Positions 54,623-64,000 of a stretch of 64,000 nucleotides of DNA are shown here, in pieces (position 1 is the first letter of the stretch; each line of letters opens with the position of its first letter). A program made the translations under genes and the position numbers. Source of the DNA: Alopecurus myosuroides (Eukaryota > Streptophyta > Magnoliopsida > Poales > Poaceae). The notes below the pieces were generated by a model. It did no database searches. It saw nothing but the letters and a program-made list of their open reading frames with translations, and had not been told where the DNA came from. The stretch covers positions 86,253,927 to 86,317,926 of the forward strand of contig CM054058.1 in the NCBI GenBank assembly GCA_028641055.1. The letters are read 5' to 3'.

Positions 54623-56319
54623 GTGTTCTGATATGATAGCAGTATGACGGAAGATATGGTTGGACTTCGGCAGATAACTGAATTCGATCTCGATCTGAAC
54701 CCGACGGACAGGTGCAACGATGGCTGACTGAAGAACAGGGATCACCGGCGACGTGCTCGCGTGGGGTGTGCTTGCGGGTAGAGAGGAGGGAGAGGGAGGA
54801 GGAGTGCGGCCTCACCTGAGGGCCATCGAGCAAGGAGGGGGGTCGGGGCGGACGTGCAGGTCGAGCAGCGATCACCTGCTGCTGCTGCTGTTCGTCGTCG
54901 AGGCGGAACCGAAGGGAGAATTGCCGGCGACGGCGCGCCTTCCACGGAGCCTCCCGGCAAGCACCGAGGGGACGGGGCGACTCCAGGAGCTGCGCCGTTT
55001 CCATTCCCGGGGAGCGGAGCCCCTCGAGGTGGATGGCGACCGGCGAGGGTGACGGGGAACAGGTGGCCATCGGCGGGAGAAAACGGCCACCTTGGTCGCT
55101 GTGTAGTCGATCCCGGCTGCCTCCTCCTGCGTGGACGAAGGAGTCCTCTCCGTGGGGCTCCTGGAGGCATGCTGCTAGCCCGAGGTGGCCGTGGCGGAAC
55201 TGACGGGGAGGCAGCGGTGGTTTCAGCGATGTTGGGCAGGGTTCAGAAGAGGGACAGAGAAGGTGGGGGGAGGCAGTGGTAGACGGCGGCGCTAGGATGG
55301 TGGGACTAGGGTTAGCAGGGTTGGTAGAGGGTAGGGGTAGGGTAGATATACGCCTTGGAGCTCGTACGGCAGCTCATCCAGCGAGGGAGGTGGGATCGAG
55401 TGGAGGGGAAGCAATCGTACAGGTGACATCAGCCAGAGGAGGAAGAAAACAGAGCGAAAGGGGTACTGGGCCAAGAAAAATAGATGGGCTTGGGCTGCTG
55501 TGCTCCCTCTCTCTCTCTCTTTATTTTCCTGTTTTCTGTTTTTATTTTTTTATTTTTTGCTGAAAAACAAATGGAAGGAAAAGGAGAGTTTCCAAGTTAA
55601 ATAAAAGTTTTGGTAAAAGAATATGGTTAGTTCTGTTTTCAATTAGCAACCCAAAACTAGCTTTTGTTTTCCAAGGTTTACAAATTTAATTGTTGTTTGT
55701 TAATTAAACCAATATTTGAAAAGATTTTTAATATGAATTAAACCTTATTGAAAACAAACATTTTTTATAGGGTTTACCCCTAAGATTTAAGGTGATTAAA
55801 GATTACAAATAGGGTGGTGAACTTAAGGTTTCAAAAGGTATTGATTCGAGAATTGGTTTGAATTTGGGTAATTTGATAATTAAATAATTATTGATGAAAA
55901 CCATGTTTTTATTAGGGTGACCCCTATGATTCAATTTGATTAAATTAGTTGATTAAATTCATAAGTTCAAATTGGTTCTGCTTGATGCATTGATTTGAAC
56001 TTGAAGGTGATTTGAAAATCATTTGTTTGATTAAGCCCACAATTTTAATGAGTGATCAACATTGAATAAAATGAAAGCAATTTGGTTGTTTTTATTTGAA
56101 ATAACATTTTGGAAATTGTAACATCACAAGGATGAAACAAAAGGTTTGAAATTTGAGTTGAAATTCAAATAGAAAACAAGGGAAAACAAATGAAAACAGT
56201 TGGAAAACAACTGAAAACAGAGGAAAACAAATGCAATCAACATGATGCCATGATGCAAAACATAAAATAACAGAGAGCAAAACATTCTAAAGGCTGTTTT
56301 TCAGACTTGGGATGTTACA

Positions 56320-56333
56320 AAACGCCCCCCCTT
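56320..56333 (-). promoter_or_regulatory. Polypurine tract of H
   Basis: AAGGGGGGGCGTTT on the - strand, directly before the 3' LTR. Confidence 0.65.
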
Positions 56334-57184
56334 GAAGGAATAGCGCCCCGAGATTCCTACTGAGAAAAGAAAAGGTCCGGAAACTTCTTGGGAAGATCCT
56401 CTTGAGCTGTGATACGTGAAACACATCGTGCACATTGGATAGACGTCAGGGAATTTGCAAACCACCGGAACACTTTCAAGTAAAGGGGAGAGATTTTGCA
56501 CCAAGGGTGTATAGCTGAATGGAACTTGATTCATTTGGAGAATAGATTATCTAGCTAGAATGGTGGAACAGAGTTATTGACATCAATGCAACACCAAGAA
56601 TAACATCAATGTCAGAATCATCAACATGAGAGTAACGAGGAATATGTGGCCTCTCATTAGAATTGGATTGTTCTTACTTATCTTGGAAGTCAACATTTGA
56701 GATCCCGGGGAGTGAACAGAGTATTGATTGCTTAGTGGAACCAGAATTGGGTTGTATGTTGTGGAAAAGATTGTTGACACAAAGGAATGTGATTCTCCGG
56801 TATGAAATAACACTTTAGCTGGAATAGAGTTTACGGGGAAGTTTTGATTAGACGCCGGTAGAAGATTTGAAGTGGAAAACAACAACAAGATTTCAACGGA
56901 CGAAAAGGATGTTGAGAAGAACAGGATATCGAAGCAACATCGGGAAAACGAGACCAAAAGTCCTGAGGTACTAAGGAGAACCCAAAACACGTGAAATCCT
57001 AACTTGAAAGTTTAGATGAGAAGGGGAAAACAACGTTACACTTCCTTACCAGAAAAGGGAGGGTGGGTGGGGAAAGAAGAAAAAGAACAGAATTCCTACT
57101 CTCACGTTTCATTTTTCCTATATAGCTACAAAATAGTTTCTAGACTCAACTGCGACCAGTAAAAAGGGATCCTACAGGCAGACA

Positions 57185-57197
57185 GGCTCTGATACCA
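57185..57197 (-). other. Primer-binding site of H (initiator tRNA-Met)
   Basis: TGGTATCAGAGCC on the - strand, two bases after the 5' LTR; the standard plant initiator-Met primer site. Confidence 0.9.
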
Positions 57198-59398
57198 TTT
57201 GTCGCACCCTGATTTCTAGGGGATACTCACCGTACGAACTGGATAGCAGATGCTTGGATTATGGGGCATAACTGCTCCCACGTCCCAGCTTCCTGGTAGG
57301 CCTGCGCTTATGCGCGACAACACAAGCCCTGCTATTCCATCGTCGATGTAAACTATCCACTAGAGATCAAAGGCACTTCCGTCGACGTACTTCAAACCAT
57401 ACACACATGGTACGTCAACGGCGTTGAACAACTGATATCACAACAGATCTCTACGACACAAAAGATTGAAATAACTGGCAAATGGCTCTCATTAGAGCAG
57501 AGATAGCAAATACAATCATTCAGAGGGCACCTGCCCCAACAATCCATCATTACAATACAGCGGAAGCATTCAACATGTCTGAGTACAGACAAGAACCAAA
57601 TAGGCCTAAGAGGCCGGAAACAAACAGACGGAGCCCATCCACGAAGTCTCGGATCCTGCCCGGGTCCGCTATCTACTCGTCAGCAGTCTCGTCAAACTTC
57701 ACGTAGTTGCCACCATGTAGATCCTCGGAAACGTCGTCTGCGTAAACCACAGCCCCAAAGGGGTCAGTACACCAACGTACTGGCAAGCAAGACTCACAGT
57801 TCACCAAAGTGTAACCCGTCAACACCAAGCACAGATGCTTTGGGTTCAACGGAAGGAAAGGGATATAAAAGATGCTGCAATTGGCTGCTCTAAACAACTA
57901 CAGAGATTCTATCACTTCCGGCTAACAGAGAGGAGATAAGATCGAGGATTGTAACCAACTGAAAGATAACATCAAACAAACCCATCCTGGATCTCGCCCC
58001 TTATCCAAAGAAGCAATCCGAGGATAACTCACACAGTTGTAATAGTGATGGTTCAAATTATTGTGTCGATAAGCCTATTACTAGTCAAGTTATTAATCAT
58101 GGGGTGTAGCATGTTTGATCATTACGTTTAAGTTGTCCTGAGTACTTGTTAGCCAGTACTTTCACCAAGTAATCCATAACCGCGGAAAACACGGCTTCTC
58201 GAGAAGATTATCCCTGCAGGGTTGCACCAATTTGGCCGTACACGCAAGAATAACCCGCCAGATGGGAAGCTAACCCACCAAGCGGGGTACTCTACACAAC
58301 CAACCATTCTTCGCATCAAGCCCAAAGAACCTTGGGCGCACGGCTAATCAAGCCCCGAAGAAAAGGGACCCTCATAGCACTCTAAGACCGTGTCCCCCTA
58401 TATGCCGACTACGAAAGTTCCACCCTGGCCTGGGCTCGCAAAAACATGCATGCGGCAAATAGAACACACGAACTAAATGAGGCGATTTGGACGAGATGCG
58501 AATCAGGTCAAGTTGAGGGGGGCGCCCATACTCGCTTCCCACATGCGGGTAGTGCGCTCATCATGGATCAGTAGACAAGACCCTTTTCCTATTAGGGTCG
58601 ACACTAGCAGGCTTCAAAACCTCTCATGGGCCTCCTGCCGGTGCCTTATCATCAAGTTTATTATTAATAGTAACATTAGCATGATTGATTTATTAAACAA
58701 CGAGCCCCCAGTACATAATGAAGTAATAACAGGAAGTAACGGGTAACAGACTCGAGCAAAACAACCTAAGCATGCTAGTAAGACACGGGCTCAACCAAAA
58801 GGTTATAGGTATGGAGGTGAGGCAATATCAGGGTTAAGGGATTCATGTGATAGGTTCGTAACAGAAACCACTACTACTAAGGCTAGCAGAAATAGACAAC
58901 GGAAAGTATCGGTAACCAATGTTGAAAGGAACACAGTGGTTCATGTGAGTGATAACTTGCCTGCAAAACCCAGTAGCCTGGTACTGAGCTAAATCCTTAG
59001 AAGGGATGTCGTAAGTATCGTCGGTCTCAACATCGTCGTATATCCGGGAAGAAGCAAACAAACAAGGCAGAAAGATAAACAATCAATATCATGGCATTGT
59101 GCACAATCAAAGATGATGCATGTCAAGTTAATGGTTGCATCAAAATAAACTAGTTGACAAGATAGAAACAGGATTAAATGGCCCCATATGCAATTGGATT
59201 GCATATGGAAAGCCCATGAATTATGGTTGAATTAATTGTTTTACAACTAATCAACTTGTGTAAGTGAATTAGCATGATGCATGGATGAGGAAAACAGAAA
59301 AATAACAACAATAGAACCAAATGGAAATAAGGCTTAACAAGTTTAGAAATTCATTTATTAAGTGTTGGAATTTTGGTTACTTAAAGGTGCCACACAAG

Positions 59399-60302
59399 AA
59401 TTTGTTGTTTTCATCAAATTAAATTGTTCAAAACAGATCACCAAGTTTATATTTGAAAAGAAAACAAGATTTTAGTTGGATTACATGTTTTAAATATTGA
59501 AATTGGAATTAGGATGAATTTATTATGAATTAAACAAGTTCAAGCAAGAATTAAATGAATTTAATTTAAACATGAACTTATTTGAATTTTTATTTGTTCA
59601 AAACATTAAGTGAGATTCATATTTGAAAATTTTATACTTTTATGGTTTGAAAACATATTTTATATGTCCCAAAAGAATTTGTTTTGATCAAGTTATGAAT
59701 TTAGCAATATTAAATGATTTAAACAAGGTTTAAATCATTTAACCAATTTTAATTATTCAAAACATGAAACAAAATTTATATTTGGAAAGATGGTTTAATT
59801 TTGCATGGAAAACATATTTCATTTGTGGAAATTGGATTTAAAATGAGCAAGTTATTATTTTGGCAATTTTAAATGCAATAAACAAGAAACAGTTGTTTTC
59901 AGCAATTTAAATTATTCAAAACAGCAAACAAAATTTATATTTGGAAAGTACATGAAAAGTTGATTGGAAAACATATTTGGTTTGTGAAATTTGGAATTTT
60001 TATGAGCAAGTTATGAATTTTGCAAATTTAAGTGAAGTTGACAAGTTTTCAAGTTTTGCACCAATTTAAAATATTCAAAATAGTAAAAAAAATTTATATT
60101 TGGGTAGAGTATTTAATTTGGTACAGAAAACATATTAAAAATGTTGAATTTGGAGTTGGGATGAATTTTTTATGCATTTTACAAGTTTTGTTATTATTCT
60201 GCCATTTGTATTGCAGCTAGGGACTTAGGAAAAATAAACAGGGACTTAGAAAGAAACTGCAGGGACCTAGAAAAGAAATACAGGGACTTAGTTGTGATTT
60301 GC
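59399..60302. repeat. Tandem units and minisatellite in the 5' LTR of H
   Basis: Second copy of the ~160-bp units and 21-bp minisatellite described at 53600-54503. Confidence 0.8.
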
Positions 60303-60349
60303 TGTTTGTGCAGTGCTTTAGAAAAAAACAGAGGAATAAAAGGGTTTAT

Positions 60350-60421
60350 TCCGCGGGGGTGGGATTCGAACCCACCCCCTCTGCTGCGCTCGCAAGGCAC
60401 AGGACCAGTGGGGCTACTCGT
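60350..60421 (-). other. tRNA-like segment in the 5' LTR of H
   Basis: Unchanged copy of 54551-54622, including the perfect B box. Confidence 0.55.
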
Positions 60422-62121
60422 GTGTTCTGATATGATAGCAGTATGACGGAAGATATGGTTGGACTTCGGCAGATAATTGAATTCGATCTCGATCTGAACC
60501 CGACGGACAGGTGCAACGATGGCTGACTGAAGAACAGGGATCACCGGCGACGTGCTCGCGTGGGGTGTGCTTGCGGGTAGAGAGGAGGGAGAGGGAGGAG
60601 GAGTGCGGCCTCACCTGAGGGCCATCGAGCAAGGAGGGGGGTCGGGGCGGACGTGCATGTCGAGCAGCGATCACCTGCTGCTGCTGCTGTTCGTCGTCGA
60701 GGCGGAACCGAAGGGAGAATTGCCGGCGACGGCGCGCCTTCCACGGAGCCTCCCGGCAAGCACCGAGGGGACGGGGCGACTCCAGGAGCTGCGCCGTTTC
60801 CATTCCCGGGGAGCGGAGCCCCTCGAGGTGGATGGCGACCGGCGAGGGTGACGGGGAACAGGTGGCCATCGGCGGGAGAAAACGGCCACCTTGGTCGCTG
60901 TGTAGTCGATCCCGGCTGCCTCCTCCTGCGTGGACGAAGGAGTCCTCTCCGTGGGGCTCCTGGAGGCATGCTGCTAGCCCGAGGTGGCCGTGGCGGAACT
61001 GACGGGGAGGCAGCGGTGGTTTCAGCGATGTTGGGCAGGGTTCAGAAGAGGGACAAAGAAGGTGGGGGGAGGCAGTGGTAGACGGCGGAGCTAGGATGGT
61101 GGGACTAGGGTTAGCAGGGTTGGTAGAGGGTAGGGGTAGGGTAGATATACGCCTTGGAGCTCGTACGGCAGCTCATCCAGCGAGGGAGGTGGGATCGAGT
61201 GGAGGGGAAGCAATCGTACAGGTGACATCAGCCAGAGGAGGAAGAAAACAGAGCGAAAGGGGTACTGGGCCAAGAAAAATAGATGGGCTTGGGCTGCTGT
61301 GCTCCCTCTCTCTCTCTCTTTTTTTTCCTGTTTTCTGTTTTTATTATTTTATTTTTTTTTGCTGAAAAACAAATGGAAGGAAAAGGAGAGTTTCCAAGTT
61401 AAATAAAAGTTTTGGTAAAAGAATATGGTTAGTTCTGTTTTCAATTAGCAACCCAAAACTAGCTTTTGTTTTCCAAGGTTTACAAATTTAATTGTTGTTT
61501 GTTAATTAAACCAATATTTGAAAAGATTTTTAATATGAATTAAACCTTATTGAAAACAAACATTTTTTATAGGGTTTACCCCTAAGATTTAAGGTGATTA
61601 AAGATTACAAATAGGGTGGTGAACTTAAGGTTTCAAAAGGTATTGATTCGAGAATTGGTTTGAATTTGGGTAATTTGATAATTAAATAATTATTGATGAA
61701 AACCATGTTTTTATTAGGGTGACCCCTATGATTCAATTTGATTAAATTAGTTGATTAAATTCATAAGTTCAAATTGGTTCTGCTTGATGCATTGATTTGA
61801 ACTTGAAGGTGATTTGAAAATCATTTGTTTGATTAAGCCCACAATTTTAATGAGTGATCAACATTGAATAAAATGAAAGCAATTTGGTTGTTTTTATTTG
61901 AAATAACATTTTGGAAATTGTAACATCACAAGGATGAAACAAAAGGTTTGAAATTTGAGTTGAAATTCAAATAGAAAACAAAGGAAAACAAATGAAAACA
62001 GTTGGAAAACAACTGAAAACAGAGGAAAACAAATGCAATCAACATGATGCCATGATGCAAAACATAAAATAACAGAGAGCAAAACATTCTAAAGGCTGTT
62101 TTTCAGACTTGGGATGTTACA

Positions 62122-62126
62122 AACAT
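62122..62126. repeat. Target duplication AACAT of H (right)
   Basis: Partner of 51396-51400. Confidence 0.95.
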
Positions 62127-62430
62127 GAACGTTATTGCCAATCTGACTATGCAAACAACGTTGCATGCAACGTTGGTAAGTTGCACATGCGTTCTTCAGG
62201 CCAGAAGGCATGGTTATGTAATAGTATGTTCCACACGGGGTTACGAAGGAAGTTTTGATTTGATCCTCCTCCTTCATACGTATTTGATGGTACCCAGAAT
62301 AAGCATCCAAAAAGCATAAAAGCTCAGAGCCAGCAGTGGCATCTAAAATTTGATCGATTCGCGGTAATGCAAACCTATCTTTTGGACACAATTTGTTCAG
62401 GCCGGTGTAATCTATACACATCCTAAGAAC
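62127..62430 (-). pseudogene. Reverse transcriptase core of G
   Basis: The - strand reads LRMCIDYTGLNKLCPKDRFA, LPRIDQILDATAGSELLCFL, DAYSGYHQIRMKEEDQIKT, MPSGLKNACATYQRCMQRCL and NNVHV, then continues at 51400 (YVEN). FGLKNAGATY has become PSGLKNACATY. Cut upstream at WRMC/LRMC by I. Confidence 0.85.
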
Positions 62431-64000
62431 TGAAGGGGAACGTAGCATAGAAAACAAAAAATTTCCTACGCGAGAGATACCCGAAAGGCCAAGATCTAAT
62501 CTAGGAGACGAAGTGCAACGGGCAACAAGAGGGTTAAGGAGAACACATACCCTCGAAGACTCAAAGTGGTACGAGATCAAATCTCGTTGTTGGCGTAGTC
62601 GTACTCACACCGATCCCGATAGCGAGAAGATGGCACCGCAATCCGGCGGTGCATCCGTGATCGGTCACACGTACGGTTGATGACGACCTCCGTTCCCTCG
62701 TTCCAGCGGGGCGCGGAAGTAGAGGATCCCTCGGAACTCCAGCAGCACGACGACGTGGTGGTGGTGAAGAATCTCACGGTCAGGGCTTCGCCAAGCCGGA
62801 GACCATGAAATGGAGCAGCGGGTGGAGGGAAAGGGAAGTGGCCAAGTGTGTGGAGGAGGGAGAGCTCTCACCCTCCTTTTATAGGAGAGGGGGGAGGCAG
62901 CCCAAGGGGGGTGCGGCCAGCCCATGGGGGTGCCCCCACCTCTTCCCTCATCATGTGAGTGGAAGCTCCACTCACACCCACTCATGCTCCCATAATTTCC
63001 CACTTGGAAAATCCAAAGGTTTTCTTTTAATAAATAAATAAAACCTTTTTATTTCTTTATTTCAGCATTTGTTAATTCTATTAACAAACTTTTGCATATA
63101 GCACCTCGAATCATTTGTTAATTCTATTAACAACCATTCGAAGAAAAACCCCTTGAACTATTTCAATTTTCCCCGAAACAATTTCGGTGCTGTCCAAAAT
63201 ATTCTTTGATATTCCGTATCCTCTCAAATGCGTCATCGAACCTTAAGTGTGTCACCCTACGGTTCGCGAATAAGATAGACATGATCGAGACTCCTCTCCG
63301 ATCAATAATCAACAGCGGGATCTGGAGATCCGTGATGACTCCTATATATTCAACGATGACTCTCGTGATCGTGTGAACCAACAACGCCGTGAACTATTCC
63401 CTTTGTCTCGCGATATTTTACTTGTCCGAGATTCGATCATTGGTATCAACCATACCTTGTTCAATCTCGTTACCGACAAGTACTCTTTTCTCGTTCCCGT
63501 GATATAACATCCTTGTGATCATATCACGTGCTTGCAAGCGGTTTCGATGTGATATCACCGAGAGGGCCCAGAGTATATCTCTCCGTCATTTGGATGGACA
63601 AATCCCACTCTTGATCCATGATCCTCAACTAATACTTTCCGAATACTCAATGACACCTTTATAGTCACCCTGTTACGGTGTGACGTTTGATGCCATCAAA
63701 GCACTCTTCCGGTATCAGTGATTGACATGATCTCATGGTATAAGGAATAAGTTACTTCGTGTGTTTGATATAGCAATGTAAACTAAATGACTTGATCGCA
63801 TTGCTATATTCTCTTTGGGTATATGTTCATCACATCATTCTTCTAATGACATGACCCCGTTATTAATAACATCCGATGTTCATGATCAGGAAACCTTGAT
63901 CATCTATTAATCAACGAGCTAGTTAAAAGAGAGGCTTTACTAGGAACCATTGTTTGTTTATTAAGCACACATGTATCAACGTTTCCGGTTAATACAATTC
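62431..64000 (-). repeat. Element I: Copia LTR of BARE-1/WIS/Angela type (3' LTR, partial)
   Basis: On the - strand it ends TTTTGTTTTCTATGCTACG then TTCCCCTTCA, the characteristic terminus of this group, and the right edge shows the TAATAAACAAACAATGG region expected near the LTR start. About 1.57 kb is in view, so the LTR lacks perhaps 100 bp. TATA box at 62876-62885. G sequence abuts it on the left without a primer site, so it is the 3' LTR of a - sense element whose body lies to the right; presumed target site AGAAC (62426-62430). Family assignment is from memory of the LTR. Confidence 0.8.
62876..62885 (-). promoter_or_regulatory. TATA box in the LTR of I
   Basis: CCTATAAAAG on the - strand, the usual promoter position in this LTR group. 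Confidence 0.55.

Larger units (their letters stand above)
51401..56319 (-). repeat. 3' LTR of H
   Basis: 4,919 bp. From its sense start: AT-rich tract, (CT)n microsatellite near 55506-55521, GC-rich segment (about 54720-55320), tRNA-like segment, 21-bp minisatellite, five ~160-bp tandem units, then a moderately GC-balanced end. ORFs in the GC-rich segment look compositional, not genic. Confidence 0.95.
56320..57199 (-). other. Interior of H (non-coding)
   Basis: 880 bp between the LTRs. No frame resembles Gag, protease, RT or integrase. It holds the purine tract at the left end and the primer site at the right end. Confidence 0.85.
51401..62121 (-). mobile_element. Element H: giant-LTR, non-coding retrotransposon (LARD-like)
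   Basis: 10,721 bp: LTRs of 4,919 and 4,922 bp around an 880-bp interior with no coding capacity. An initiator tRNA-Met primer site and a purine tract put the sense on the - strand. Termini TGTAACATCCC...GGTGCGACA, target duplication AACAT. About 15-20 substitutions and a few small indels separate the LTRs by eye (below 0.5%), so the insertion is young, but older than B and D. Compares with large retrotransposon derivatives of Triticeae (for example Sukkula-type), whose LTRs are of similar size; family not assigned. Confidence 0.9.
57200..62121 (-). repeat. 5' LTR of H
   Basis: 4,922 bp, a near-perfect copy of 51401-56319 at an offset of 5,799 bp, diverging mainly by single substitutions and T-run lengths. 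Contains the same internal repeats (tandem units about 59399-60218, minisatellite 60219-60302). Confidence 0.95.
44195..62430 (-). mobile_element. Element G: oldest Gypsy element, broken by F, H and I
   Basis: Own sequence is 44195-51400 and 62127-62430. On the - strand it gives RT, RNase H and integrase with many lesions; on the + strand a convergent antisense gene (44923-48153); at the left a 3' LTR remnant. Gag and 5' LTR lie beyond I, off the right edge. The number of stops and frameshifts, and its role as host of three others, make it the oldest element here. Confidence 0.8.

Noticed and set aside
54615..55170. Open frames of 142-151 residues in the GC-rich part of the H LTR, on both strands
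   Set aside because: They occur in several frames at once, are Arg/Pro/Ala-rich and lack any domain; the identical copy in the other LTR follows from duplication. Compositional ORFs.
56583..56990. 135-residue frame in the interior of H
   Set aside because: Hydrophobic/Ser-rich random-looking translation, no Gag or pol motif.
51401..62121. A 5.8-kb segmental tandem duplication
   Set aside because: The two 4.9-kb copies end in TG/CA, enclose a primer site and purine tract, and are flanked by a 5-bp target duplication: they are LTRs.
62577..63041. Frames in the Copia LTR
   Set aside because: They fall in the LTR around its TATA box and leader; LTRs of this group are non-coding.

Overview
The window looks like intergenic DNA from a large grass genome, most likely a Triticeae cereal (wheat, barley, rye or relatives). 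The grounds are wall-to-wall nested LTR retrotransposons, a terminal Copia LTR resembling the BARE-1/WIS/Angela group, and plant tRNA-Lys and initiator tRNA-Met primer sites. I see no host protein gene, rRNA, CRISPR array or prokaryotic feature. Everything long enough to classify belongs to a retroelement.

Nine elements, labelled A to I here, account for almost every base. From left to right: A (1-5292, + sense, 3' part only) sits in the reverse transcriptase (RT) of E (5293-9699, - sense). E sits in C (9700-19327, - sense). C, B (20558-30555) and D (31222-39513) each sit in F (pieces 19328-20557, 30561-31221 and 39519-44194, - sense). F sits in a 3' LTR remnant of G (pieces 44195-51400 and 62127-62430, - sense). 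The giant-LTR element H (51401-62121) and a Copia LTR, I (62431 to the edge), both sit in the RT of G. The insertion order is therefore G, then F, C, E, A, five levels deep, with B, D, H and I as side insertions. Perfect 5-bp target duplications frame B (ACCAC), D (CATCT) and H (AACAT). The LTR pairs of B and D look identical by eye.

A to D belong to one Gypsy group of the Tat type, and E, F and G to related Tat-like families. In B to F the primer site matches tRNA-Lys, and the Gag frame begins inside the LTR and reads through the primer site. A to D and G also carry a second, convergent gene on the opposite strand between pol and the 3' LTR. It has its own TATA box and several introns, and it encodes a protein resembling the plant 'gypsy-type transposase' domain family, plus an acidic linker, a coiled coil and an unnamed C-terminal domain. 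In A to D the inferred exon lengths are nearly constant. B, C and D have lost most of RT, RNase H and integrase, while keeping Gag-protease and (in part) the antisense gene, so they look like non-autonomous passengers that would depend on enzymes supplied in trans.

H is a different kind of object: two LTRs of 4.9 kb around only 880 bp of non-coding interior with an initiator-Met primer site. Each LTR holds a tRNA-like segment, five tandem units of about 160 bp and a 21-bp minisatellite.
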